Below, one piece after another: positions 33,801 to 42,430 of a stretch of DNA of 64,000 nt. Both the position numbers and the translations under genes were made by a program. The stretch spans positions 1-64,000 of the forward strand of contig CANJZQ010000003.1 of the NCBI GenBank assembly GCA_947479535.1, given 5' to 3'. Source of the stretch: Oligoflexales bacterium. Its GTDB lineage: Bacteria; Bdellovibrionota_B; Oligoflexia; Oligoflexales; RGVZ01. Below the pieces are notes generated by a model. It had not been told where the DNA came from and did no database searches. It saw nothing but the letters and a program-made list of their open reading frames with translations. How positions within the stretch are numbered: position 1 is the first letter of the stretch; each line of letters starts with the position of its first letter.

Positions 33801-34870
33801 GATGATTTGTTCCGGTGAAACCATCGCGCAGAAGCAAAAAGGATCACGCATCCCTGAATGATCATCGCAAGGTCGCGGGTTACATGATCCGTTTCAAAAT
33901 CAAGGTCCAATGCACCTTTGTGCAAAGCACCGAAGAGAAAAGCTGAAGCAATCACGGCCAGCGGCCGCCCACCGGCCAAAAGGGCCACGGCAATACCCGT
34001 GAACCCATAGTCGGACGAAAAACCGATCCGGTAACGTCCGGCGCCACCCAAAACATCCCCGAGCCCAGACAATCCAGCCAACGCTCCCGAAAGGGCCATG
34101 GCAATCATAATTTGTCGGCCCGTATCGATTCCCGAAAAAGTTGCTGCCTCAGAATTTTCACCAGTGGCACGCAAACGAAAACCCAATAGAGTCTGGTCAA
34201 ACACGATTGCGACAATCACAGCAGAAAAAATTCCCGACACAAACCAGATGGTCACCGGTGCACCATCAAAACCACCAAAAGCAATGGATTTAAAAGCGGT
34301 ACCAACAGGTCGTGTCTCTGGATTTTGCGTGTCTACGCTATGAAATTTCTCAAGTACCAACCAACTTGTGAGCGCGATGGCCAAAAAATTCAGCATGATC
34401 GATGTGACCACTTCATGGCTACCGCGGCGGGCCCGCAAATATCCGGTCATCAGCCCAACCAATCCACCAATGAGTGCAGCGGCCAGACCACATACCATCA
34501 TGCCAATCGCCATGGCCCCGAAAGAAGAAGATGATGAGAATTCAGGAAACCGCCCTCCAATCTGCAGCGCCACTATCGTAGCAGCCATCCCACCGAGGAC
34601 CAGTTGCCCTTCCGCACCGATATTAAAAAGTCCGGCCCGGTACGCCACAGCGACAGACAGGCCGCTGAAAATCAGGGGGGTCGTGTAAACCAGAGTCATT
34701 CCCAGGTCATAGGGAGTTCCCGCAGCGGCCATCACCATGATTTTCATGACGTGAAAAGGATTTTCACCAGCAAAGGCTGCGGCGGACAACCCGGTAAAAA
34801 ATCCCATAAGGACCGCTGTAAACCATGGCCAACGGAAAACAAAAGATTTGAGGAGAGGAACGGGGTTCAC
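33797..34870 (-). CDS. Nucleoside ABC transporter permease 1 (NupP/YufP-like)
   Basis: A 357-residue permease with the N-terminal helix (WFTAVLMGFFTGLSAAAF), the conserved TTPLIFSGLSVAVAYRAGLFNIGAEGQL segment of the branched-chain/nucleoside permease family, and about nine further helices. It overlaps the ATPase and the second permease by four bases each, so all three are translated from one message. Confidence 0.92.
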   Translation of the reverse strand: MNPVPLLKSFVFRWPWFTAVLMGFFTGLSAAAFAGENPFHVMKIMVMAAAGTPYDLGMTLVYTTPLIFSGLSVAVAYRAGLFNIGAEGQLVLGGMAATIVALQIGGRFPEFSSSSSFGAMAIGMMVCGLAAALIGGLVGLMTGYLRARRGSHEVVTSIMLNFLAIALTSWLVLEKFHSVDTQNPETRPVGTAFKSIAFGGFDGAPVTIWFVSGIFSAVIVAIVFDQTLLGFRLRATGENSEAATFSGIDTGRQIMIAMALSGALAGLSGLGDVLGGAGRYRIGFSSDYGFTGIAVALLAGGRPLAVIASAFLFGALHKGALDLDFETDHVTRDLAMIIQGCVILFASARWFHRNKSS

Positions 34871-36474
34871 AACGGACCTCCGCCGACCGTCGCGCCGGGG
34901 CCATCGCCAACCGATCCACCTGGAGCAGCACTCACCATGGAGTTCCCGATACCCGACACATCAAATCCGTCGTCCGGCGCTCTTTTAAATTCTCGCACGA
35001 TCTTTCCGCGTACCATGACCATAATACGATCACTCAAACTGCAAAGTTCCTCCATGTCACTTGAAACCAGGAGCACACCGGCTCCGCGGTCTCGCGCCGA
35101 CAAGATTGCATCGTGGATTGTCCGCGAAGAACGAAAATCAACCCCGCGGGTGGGGTGTGCCGCAAGGACCAAAGCCGGATCCTGTTCCATTTCCCGGGCA
35201 ACCACAAACTTCTGCTGATTCCCCCCAGACAAAAGACGCACTGGCCCCGTCCACCGCGCTGGAAGAATGCCGTATTTCGAAAAAAGCTCCACAGCCCGCG
35301 AACGCAAAATCCCCCACGGCAAAATCCCAAATCGCGAAATCCAGCGCAGCGAAATCTTTCGATATGAGGCTGGATTCACGCCGGAAAGAAGGAGGTTGGT
35401 CGCCGGATCCCCATCGAGCAACAGGCCTTCACTGCGTCTGTCAAAAGGCAACAGTGCGATGCGCACAGCCCGACGGATTTCCTGCACAGACAAACTGGTC
35501 AACTCCCGCCCCGCGACTGAAATACTTCCGGACTCACCGCGCATCCGCTGCGCGATACGCAAAATCACTTTGAACAGCCATTCCTGCCCGTTCCCCTCAA
35601 CCCCTGCAATGCCCACAATCTCACGCTGGTTAACGACAAATGACACGTCGAGCGAACCGCGCCCGTCAGGCCGGTAATAGTCAGTTATTTTTAAAACAGG
35701 AATTGTCCCTGCCTCCGGTCGTGAGGTTTTGACTTTGACGCCGGTCATTCCTTCACCCATCATTGAACCGGCAAGAGATTCCGCCGAAACACTGGCAGCA
35801 TCAAAAATCCCGGTGACCCTGCCGGAACGCATCACAACGATCCTGTCGCAGACACGGATAACTTCGTCTAATTTATGGCTGATCAATATTACGGCATGTC
35901 CCGATTCACTAAGCCGTCGCAATCTCTCAAGAAACGGCTGCACCTCAACCGGGGTTAAAACCGCGGTCGGCTCGTCTAAAATGATGACTCGAGCCCCCTG
36001 ACAGATCACCTTCAAAATTTCCAGTTGCTGCTGCTGTCCGACAGACAGGTGTTCCACGCGGGCAGCGAGATCAAATTCAAACCCGAGGTCGCGCATCGCT
36101 TTTTTTGCATCCACCCGGGCCCTGCGACCAGCCACCAGTTCAATGTGCTCAAGTGCCGTCAAGGCAGGGGCCAACAGGAAATGCTGGTGCACCATGCCAA
36201 TACCAGCTTTGATGGATTCCTTGGGACTTGGGAACTGGACTTCTTGACCATTGATGAGGATCGTTCCGCGATCGGGCTTGATATGTCCAAAGAGCATGTT
36301 CATACAGGTCGATTTACCGGCACCGTTCTCCCCGACCAGGCCAAGGATTTCTCCCGAATCAACATGAAATGACACGCTGTCGTTGGCGTTCAAGCTGCCG
36401 AACGACTTGGACAAGTCCCGCAACTCGATACGGACCTTGCTGATTTGTTCATCGTCATTTTTTAAAATTGGCAC
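34867..36474 (-). CDS. Nucleoside ABC transporter ATPase with two nucleotide-binding domains
   Basis: A 535-residue fused ATPase. Domain 1 has Walker A GENGAGKST, signature LSVGQQQQLEIL and Walker B VIILDEPTAVLTP. Domain 2 has a degenerate P-loop (GVEGNGQEW), signature LLSGGNQQKFVVAREM and LAAHPTRGVDF in place of Walker B, a known asymmetry in the NupO/RbsA-type family. The last 30 residues are Gly-rich and likely disordered. It begins 20 bases inside the end of the binding-protein gene. Confidence 0.93.
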   Translation of the reverse strand: MPILKNDDEQISKVRIELRDLSKSFGSLNANDSVSFHVDSGEILGLVGENGAGKSTCMNMLFGHIKPDRGTILINGQEVQFPSPKESIKAGIGMVHQHFLLAPALTALEHIELVAGRRARVDAKKAMRDLGFEFDLAARVEHLSVGQQQQLEILKVICQGARVIILDEPTAVLTPVEVQPFLERLRRLSESGHAVILISHKLDEVIRVCDRIVVMRSGRVTGIFDAASVSAESLAGSMMGEGMTGVKVKTSRPEAGTIPVLKITDYYRPDGRGSLDVSFVVNQREIVGIAGVEGNGQEWLFKVILRIAQRMRGESGSISVAGRELTSLSVQEIRRAVRIALLPFDRRSEGLLLDGDPATNLLLSGVNPASYRKISLRWISRFGILPWGILRSRAVELFSKYGILPARWTGPVRLLSGGNQQKFVVAREMEQDPALVLAAHPTRGVDFRSSRTIHDAILSARDRGAGVLLVSSDMEELCSLSDRIMVMVRGKIVREFKRAPDDGFDVSGIGNSMVSAAPGGSVGDGPGATVGGGPL

Positions 36475-37510
36475 GGTCTGTCTCTACATAATAATCCGGA
36501 ACTTTGACTGATCCATTCGAAATTTGCCGCTTCAGCTCCTCAAGTTTCGCGCGGATGTCCGCCGTTAAAACTCCCTCATTATGCCGATCCAGCGCATAGT
36601 CAATACCACCGTTGGCCACACCGAACTCCATCTTTCCGCCAGTGAATTTCCCAGTCTGGACATCCGCAATGGTTTGAAATACCGCAGCGTCAATTCGTTT
36701 CAAAATGCTGGTCAGGATCAGCCCAGGACGCATCCCATTTTGATTTGAGTCCGTGCCAATCGCGAATTTTGATTTGGCGCCTGCTGCGTCAAAAACACCT
36801 ATATTTGAAGCACCGGCTGCCACGTAAATGACGTCAACTCCTCCGTTGTATTGGGACAAGGCAAGCTCCTTGGCCTTGGGGGGGTTGTTCCAGCTGTCCA
36901 CGGTAATGCCGACAAAGTTGGCTACGGTGAGCGCATCCTTCCGGACGTGCCGGGCGCCTGCGCGAAACCCGAATTCGAACCTGCGAATAAGCGGAACATC
37001 CATGCCGCCAATAAATCCGACTTTGCTCGTGGTTGATTTCATCATCGCCGCGGCCCCAGCCAAAAACGCACCCTCGTGATCCCCAAAAAGGAGAGACCTG
37101 ACATTCGGCTGACTGGAAACGGCATCGACCAAGGCAAAACGCTGGTTTGGGAAGTCAGCCGCCACGCGGGTCATCGACTCTGCCTGGGAAAATCCGATCG
37201 CGATGGTCAGGTCAAATTTCTTCCGGGCGAAGGTACGGATCGCTGGCTCGTACGCATTGTCGTCCATAGCTTCGACGTATTTGGCATCGACTCCCAGTTG
37301 CCTTTTGGCCTCTTCCAGGCCACGCCAGGCAGACGCATTGAACGAACGGTCATCCCGGCCACCCTTGTCAAAAACCACGCCAACACGGATTTTTGGATTA
37401 TTAGCCATGGCAATTGGTGTGATGCCCCAAAGTAAGACCACAGCTGGAATCAAATGCCGCAAGGGAAACCTCAATTGAATGAGCTGCAACGATACCCGAA
37501 TCGCATCCAT
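36455..37510 (-). CDS. BMP-family nucleoside-binding protein
   Basis: The Bmp/Tmp/PnrA family fold is indicated by KIRVGVVFDKGGRDDRSFN at the start of the mature protein, LLFGDHEGAFLAGAAA, KVGFIGGMDVPLIRRFEFGF and GVDVIYVAAGASNIG. It should capture purine nucleosides in the periplasm for the permease/ATPase encoded downstream. I chose the ATG at 37510, which yields a signal peptide ending AMA; upstream in-frame sequence lies in the divergent promoter region. There is no lipobox, so it is probably soluble. Confidence 0.9.
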   Translation of the reverse strand: MDAIRVSLQLIQLRFPLRHLIPAVVLLWGITPIAMANNPKIRVGVVFDKGGRDDRSFNASAWRGLEEAKRQLGVDAKYVEAMDDNAYEPAIRTFARKKFDLTIAIGFSQAESMTRVAADFPNQRFALVDAVSSQPNVRSLLFGDHEGAFLAGAAAMMKSTTSKVGFIGGMDVPLIRRFEFGFRAGARHVRKDALTVANFVGITVDSWNNPPKAKELALSQYNGGVDVIYVAAGASNIGVFDAAGAKSKFAIGTDSNQNGMRPGLILTSILKRIDAAVFQTIADVQTGKFTGGKMEFGVANGGIDYALDRHNEGVLTADIRAKLEELKRQISNGSVKVPDYYVETDRANFKK

Positions 37511-37563
37511 CTGGTAAACTGGAGTCGAGCCAATCACCCTGGATATCTCACTGGAGAAGCCTG

Positions 37564-38190
37564 ATGTTGAAGTACCGATCATTGAGCAGGGAAATCATGG
37601 ACCGGCCCGTCGAGGGCGTCGGCTTGAAATCTGGGACCTTGCGCCATCAGCTTCATCCCGACAGGCCGGTCTTGATGGTGTTCTTGCGACACCTGGGATG
37701 CCAGTTCTGCAAGGAAACCGTAAGAGACATCCGGAGCGCGCAAAACCTTGATCCTGAATACCCAAACGTCCTTTTCTTCTTTCAGGAATCCGTCGAAGCA
37801 GGCCAGACTTTTTTCAACCAATTCTGGCCACGGGCCAAAGCCATCAGCGATCCAGATCTTTTTTTCTACACCGAGTTCGGAATACCAGCTGCTGGCCTGC
37901 TCGAAGTTGCTGGCCCAAGGGCTTTATTAGCGGGCATGCGGGCAACGGTAAAAGGAAACCTTCACAGTTGGCCGAAAGGAAATATCTGGCAAATGCCAGG
38001 ATTTTTCATTGTATCCGGGGACAAGATTTTCTGGAGCCACCACTGCCGCCATGCCGGAGACCGCCCGCCAATAAAGCGCATGACGTATTTTCTTCATTCA
38101 ATTAAATTAAATCGTAATGAGACGGCCAGAAATCAACCGAAGGCATCAGTCAAGGCCAAGCGAGCGAAACCTATGGTGCGTGTCAGCTGA
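37564..38190 (+). CDS. Thioredoxin-fold peroxiredoxin-like protein (AhpC/TSA, SelL-like)
   Basis: A 208-residue protein with the redox motif FLRHLGCQFCKE (C-x-x-C) at about residues 43-54 and a thioredoxin-like core (VLMVFLRHLG, FFIVSGDKIFW), resembling AhpC/TSA proteins of the PRXL2/SelL type, in which the motif can carry selenocysteine. Here both positions are Cys. It may reduce peroxides or disulfides. GGAG precedes the ATG, and the gene is divergent from the BMP gene with 53 bases between starts. The C-terminus is basic and probably flexible. Confidence 0.75.
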   Translation: MLKYRSLSREIMDRPVEGVGLKSGTLRHQLHPDRPVLMVFLRHLGCQFCKETVRDIRSAQNLDPEYPNVLFFFQESVEAGQTFFNQFWPRAKAISDPDLFFYTEFGIPAAGLLEVAGPRALLAGMRATVKGNLHSWPKGNIWQMPGFFIVSGDKIFWSHHCRHAGDRPPIKRMTYFLHSIKLNRNETARNQPKASVKAKRAKPMVRVS

Positions 38191-38230
38191 TCCTGATAAT
38201 TTTCTTGAAATGAATTTGGAGATTTAAAAA

Positions 38231-38449
38231 ATGACGAATTCCCGCTCGCAAAAAATGGTCGCCATGTCGTTGACATCCGCAGCACTCATCACTTTGTTGA
38301 CCAGTTGCAGCGGCCGAACTCCAGATGGCAAGCCATGCCGCCGCAACCTGCTGAAATTCATTCCTCAAACGACAACGGATATGTCCGAAACCTGCCCTCA
38401 AGACACGACCTATTACAAGGCACCTGTCCAAACGACACCGGGAACCTGA
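38231..38449 (+). CDS. Small lipoprotein
   Basis: A 72-residue protein with GGAG upstream and a lipobox LLTSC (Cys26). The mature 47 residues contain two more Cys and no membrane segment. It lies 40 bases after the peroxiredoxin-like gene on the same strand. Family not recognised. Confidence 0.65.
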   Translation: MTNSRSQKMVAMSLTSAALITLLTSCSGRTPDGKPCRRNLLKFIPQTTTDMSETCPQDTTYYKAPVQTTPGT

Positions 38450-38467
38450 TCCTGGGCGCGCATTAAC

Positions 38468-38959
38468 TTAGGATGCGCGCTTTTGTTCTGGCTTCGACTC
38501 ACCGGCAACGCGTGGCTTCTCTCCGGAAACAAATTTATCCGCACGTCGCACAAGTTCTGAGGCTTGGCTGGCGTATCCAAACCACGCGGCTGCGATCGCT
38601 ACGATCGCATGCAGGCCTATGTTGCTTCCCTGAACTGGCATCAGGCCGAGCACGGTATTCAACACTGGAATGAAACCGAAAATCGCCAAAACGCCCATCG
38701 TGATCGCTGTCGATCGAGCATAACTTCTAGATGCGTACGACGACCCAAAACAAGACGCGCCCCAGACACCAAACAGAGTGTGAAACAAGTTCGACATGAT
38801 ATTGACGGGAAATATTCCCCAAAGCAGACCGGACCCGTACGTTATCGCCAACTTCGGAGCCGCATCCGGCATGCTAGCCAGCATTGCGGGAAAAAATCCT
38901 GCAACACCGATCACCATCAGAACGATTCCACTGATCAAGGAAAAATATTTTAAGCTCAT
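38468..38959 (-). CDS. DUF4383-like four-helix membrane protein
   Basis: A protein of about 163 residues with four hydrophobic segments (YFSLISGIVLMVIGVAGFFP, LWGIFPVNIMSNLFHTLFG, TAITMGVLAIFGFIPVLNTV, LHAIVAIAAAWFGYA). The VNIMSNLFHTLFGVWG segment resembles DUF4383. GGAGG lies seven bases upstream of the ATG at 38959, which I preferred over a longer frame. Function unknown. Confidence 0.72.
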   Translation of the reverse strand: MSLKYFSLISGIVLMVIGVAGFFPAMLASMPDAAPKLAITYGSGLLWGIFPVNIMSNLFHTLFGVWGASCFGSSYASRSYARSTAITMGVLAIFGFIPVLNTVLGLMPVQGSNIGLHAIVAIAAAWFGYASQASELVRRADKFVSGEKPRVAGESKPEQKRAS

Positions 38960-39017
38960 GAGCAAACCTCCTCTCAAGGTTGTTTCCTCACTTGCTCGAT
39001 GTGTGCCAGATGCAGGC

Positions 39018-39046
39018 AAAAAAAAGGCGCCAGATTCTCTGGCGCC
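39018..39046 (-). terminator. Rho-independent terminator for the saccharopine dehydrogenase-like gene
   Basis: GGCGCCAGA (39026-39034) pairs with TCTGGCGCC (39038-39046) around a TTC loop, and the minus-strand hairpin is followed by eight T. It begins seven bases after the stop codon at 39053 and separates this gene from the DUF4383-like gene. Confidence 0.92.
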
Positions 39047-39052
39047 TGCTTT

Positions 39053-40168
39053 TCACGCGTAATAGCGACCAAAACGGTTGGCGAGGAAATCCTTGAAAGG
39101 GACGTCTTCCTGCCGAACGAAACCACTCTTTGGCAGTTTCCCACTGCGGTGGATGTCGAGCACCGCTGTGATGCCGGCTGCCGTCGTGATTTGAATCGCT
39201 CCCCAATGCTCATCCTGAATCGCGGCATTGTAGATCTTCTTGCAGTAAGACTTCTGGGAGAGCAGGCCATTTTTCCAGCCTGACACCGTCACAACGATCA
39301 ACACAACGTCCTGGTGGGTGTGAGGCAATGACTTCTCAAAAATCTTTTTCAGCAAGTCGCGGTCGTAATTGAGCTGAAGGTCATTCATGAGCAAGGCCAT
39401 GATATCGCGATGTCCCGGGTAGCGGACGCTCCGGTAATTCAGGTTGCGAACCTTGCCATCGTAAGTTTCTGCCAAACTTCCCAAACCACCCGAGGTGTTG
39501 AATGCCTCGTACTCGATTCCATCAAGGCTGAAGCGTTCGTAACCCTCAAGCGGCGCAACCAGACTCAATTTCCCATCAACCACCGCCTCACACGGGTTGC
39601 CGTATTCATTAATCAGCCCTTCCGTGCTCCAGGTCAGGTTGTATTTGAGCGCGTTATGCGGGTACATCGGCAATGCACCGACACGCATTTTGATCTCGTC
39701 AACCTTTTCGAATTCGTCAGCCAGATTGTGGGCCGCGATCGTAATGAACCCCGGTGCCAAACCGCACTGGGGAATGAATGCCATTTTGCTGCCTTCAGCA
39801 ATCTCGCGCACGCCTTTGGTCGTCTGAACGTCTTCGGTCAGGTCCAGATAGTTGACGCCGACTTCCTTGCAAACGCCGGCGATACCGAGGTTCAAGTGAA
39901 ACGGGGCACAAGACAGCGCGTAGTCATGACCCTTGAGGACTTCCGCGATCTCCCGGGGATTGCCCAAGTCACAGGCCTTGGCTTCCACGTTTGGAACAAT
40001 GCGCCCCCCGGTGGACCTGGTTGCCTTCTTGGCCTGATCCAGGTGAGCATCAATGGCAGTCACCGCATAATCGCCAGAATCGGCCAAAAGGTGGCATACA
40101 AGACGCCCAACCTTGCCCGAACCAAGCACCGCAACCTTCGTCAAACCACCTTTTATACCGTGAGCCAT
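39053..40168 (-). CDS. Saccharopine dehydrogenase-like oxidoreductase
   Basis: A 371-residue protein with an N-terminal Rossmann fold (KVAVLGSGKVGRLVCHLLAD, VTAIDAHLDQAKKA) and the family features YALSCAPFHLNLGIAGVCKEVGVNYLDLTED and GLAPGFITIAAHNLADEFE. Relatives include saccharopine reductases, lysine-forming dehydrogenases and carboxynorspermidine synthases, all joining or splitting amino-acid adducts with NAD(P)H. The exact substrate cannot be told. The ATG has GGGAG upstream; the gene stands alone with its own terminator. Confidence 0.85.
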   Translation of the reverse strand: MAHGIKGGLTKVAVLGSGKVGRLVCHLLADSGDYAVTAIDAHLDQAKKATRSTGGRIVPNVEAKACDLGNPREIAEVLKGHDYALSCAPFHLNLGIAGVCKEVGVNYLDLTEDVQTTKGVREIAEGSKMAFIPQCGLAPGFITIAAHNLADEFEKVDEIKMRVGALPMYPHNALKYNLTWSTEGLINEYGNPCEAVVDGKLSLVAPLEGYERFSLDGIEYEAFNTSGGLGSLAETYDGKVRNLNYRSVRYPGHRDIMALLMNDLQLNYDRDLLKKIFEKSLPHTHQDVVLIVVTVSGWKNGLLSQKSYCKKIYNAAIQDEHWGAIQITTAAGITAVLDIHRSGKLPKSGFVRQEDVPFKDFLANRFGRYYA

Positions 40169-40316
40169 CAGGCATCTCCCAAGTTTTTCACAATGTTTTC
40201 AGGGCTTTTTAACCCGATAACCGGCCGGATGGTCAACTGATACTTAGGCACTTCACATCCTTGGTTCATTAGATTAGAAGCGACATGTTCATTCTAAGGA
40301 ATTTTAAGGGGATCCT

Positions 40317-40991
40317 ATGAGAATTCTTGTGGTTGAAGACGATGCTCCGTTGGCAAGCGTCGTGGTTCGCGCCCTCCGCGAAGAATCTTATGCCGTGGAC
40401 CTTGCCCAAGACGGCCAGGAGGCGGAATGGTCTGCCTTTGAAAACCCCTACGACCTGATCATCCTGGACTTGATGCTTCCCCGCAAAGATGGCTTGAGCG
40501 TTCTCAAAACCCTGCGCCAGGCCGGAATCCACACACCAGTCCTCATTTTGACGGCGAAAGACACGGCAACCGATGTGGTGGCCGGTTTGGACACCGGTGC
40601 AGACGATTACCTCAAGAAACCATTCAGCCTGGACGAACTGATGGCCCGTGTGCGCGCCCTGCTGCGCCGCCAGCCTTCCGACACAGGAGCCATCCTTGAA
40701 GTCGGTCCACTTAAAATCGATCCAGCACGCAAAGAAGTCAGCCGGGACGGTTCGAAAATTGAACTCACCGCGAAAGAGTTTGCCTTGCTTGAATACATGG
40801 CACGCCATGCTGGCACCGTTTTGACCCGCACCCAGCTCTCTGAACATGTTTGGGACATGAATTTTGAACCCACTTCAAACGTCGTCGACGTTTATGTTGG
40901 ATACTTGCGCAGCAAAATCGACAAGTCTTTCGATGTGCCGCTAATCAAAACCATGCGCGGTCACGGTTACATGTTGGATGCAACCAACTGA
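40317..40991 (+). CDS. OmpR/PhoB-type response regulator
   Basis: A 224-residue protein: receiver domain with acidic pocket (VVEDD), phospho-acceptor Asp51 (LIILDLMLPRKDG), Thr in LILTAKD and Lys in LKKPFS, followed by a winged-helix DNA-binding domain (LTAKEFALLEYMARHAG, VDVYVGYLRSKID). It controls transcription in response to the kinase encoded immediately downstream; the stop and next start overlap by one base (TGATG). The ATG has AAGGGG upstream. Confidence 0.95.
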   Translation: MRILVVEDDAPLASVVVRALREESYAVDLAQDGQEAEWSAFENPYDLIILDLMLPRKDGLSVLKTLRQAGIHTPVLILTAKDTATDVVAGLDTGADDYLKKPFSLDELMARVRALLRRQPSDTGAILEVGPLKIDPARKEVSRDGSKIELTAKEFALLEYMARHAGTVLTRTQLSEHVWDMNFEPTSNVVDVYVGYLRSKIDKSFDVPLIKTMRGHGYMLDATN

Positions 40992-42406
40992 TGCTACTTG
41001 ACCGGATCCCAGTCCGATTGCGACTCACCTTGGGCCACGCCGTGTGGCTCGCGGTTTTTTTTGCGGTCATCGGACTTGGAATCCATCGTATCGTCGATCA
41101 CAATCTGTATCAGCAGGTCGACGCTGCGCTTTTGGCCTCTGCAAAGTCGATCAACGACGCCCGGTACGCCAAACCCCTGAGCCCACCTTTGATCCAGGAG
41201 TTTTTGTCACGCCACTTTGGCGAGCGTCACACGCGGCCCTACGCGCAGCTCGTGGACCTTTCTGGAAAGGTCAGTGCAAGAACGCCCAACATTCGTGTGA
41301 ACCTGCCAGTCACGGCGCGAGCCTGGCGCCGTGCGGAACGCGGCCTTGAAACATTTGAATCTTTCGTCGGGAAACGGACTGGCAATCCGTTTCGTCAAGT
41401 GACGCTGCCGGTTCTGCAAAGCGGAAAATTCACCGGTGAACTGATCCAAGTCGGAGCCCCACTCGATTCAACGGTTCATGCACTCGACACGATCGGTCTG
41501 GTCTTGTGGATTGCCCTGCCAACCGGTGTCTTTCTTTCCGCCATGCTCGGATACTTTTTGGCAAAGCGCGCCTTATTGCCCGTTCATGACATGCAGATGG
41601 CCGCCGCGAAGATGGGTGCGAAAGACTTGGAGCGTCGCCTTGATTTACCACCCGCGCACGACGAGTTGCGCGCCCTTGCCGAAACATTCAATGGAATGTT
41701 GGCGCGCCTTGAGGATGCCTTCAAGCGTTTGCGCCGTTTCAGCGGGGATGTGTCGCACGAACTCCGCACGCCAGTCGCTGTCTTGCAGGCCGAGGCCGAA
41801 CTCGCCTTGCGTCGCGAGCGCACCCCCGAAGAGTATCGCGATGCCTTGCGCAATATTTTGACGGAAACGGCGCAAATGTCCGGCATCATCGAGGACCTGT
41901 TGCTCCTTGCCCGGGCTGAGAGCAAGTCTGTCGCCATGCAATGGGCGGAAGTCGACGCCGCGCACTTCATTGATACCATTCGCGATGCCGTTTTACCGGT
42001 TTTTGAAAAAAGAAACGTCATGCTTGTCCTGCCTTCGTCTCCAACTCCGGCGAAATTTCGGGCCTCTGCAAATTATCTTGCCCTCGCCGTAAAAAACCTG
42101 CTGCTCAATGCAGCGAAACACTCTGCGGCCGGCTCGACCGTCACCCTGGAACTCACCCAAGTGGAGCAAGACGTCGTTTTCAGGGTAGTTGATCACGGAG
42201 AGGGCATACCGTCGGAGAGTTTGCCGTACGTTTTCGACCCATTTTACCGGGCCGATACCGCGCGCAATCGCGCAAGCGGCGGAGCCGGAGTCGGTTTGAG
42301 CTTGACCAAGGCAATGGTCAGCCTGCATTCCGGAACGATCGATGTCGCGTCGACCTTTGGACAGGGCGCCACGTTTACCATTCACCTTCCGGTGCAGCAG
42401 GCCTAG
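40991..42406 (+). CDS. Sensor histidine kinase with periplasmic domain and HAMP
   Basis: A 471-residue kinase: two membrane helices (LGHAVWLAVFFAVIGLGI and IGLVLWIALPTGVFLSAML) flank a periplasmic sensor of about 130 residues, then HAMP (LLPVHDMQMAAAKMGAKDLE), the phospho-acceptor His in DVSHELRTPVAVLQ and the ATPase core (NLLLNAAKHSA, VVDHGEGIP, GGAGVGLSLTKAMV). It resembles the CusS/QseC-type kinases. The stimulus is unknown; no target operon is recognised nearby. Confidence 0.95.
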   Translation: MLLDRIPVRLRLTLGHAVWLAVFFAVIGLGIHRIVDHNLYQQVDAALLASAKSINDARYAKPLSPPLIQEFLSRHFGERHTRPYAQLVDLSGKVSARTPNIRVNLPVTARAWRRAERGLETFESFVGKRTGNPFRQVTLPVLQSGKFTGELIQVGAPLDSTVHALDTIGLVLWIALPTGVFLSAMLGYFLAKRALLPVHDMQMAAAKMGAKDLERRLDLPPAHDELRALAETFNGMLARLEDAFKRLRRFSGDVSHELRTPVAVLQAEAELALRRERTPEEYRDALRNILTETAQMSGIIEDLLLLARAESKSVAMQWAEVDAAHFIDTIRDAVLPVFEKRNVMLVLPSSPTPAKFRASANYLALAVKNLLLNAAKHSAAGSTVTLELTQVEQDVVFRVVDHGEGIPSESLPYVFDPFYRADTARNRASGGAGVGLSLTKAMVSLHSGTIDVASTFGQGATFTIHLPVQQA

Positions 42407-42430
42407 AACCTCAAAGCCAACCTCACAGCC

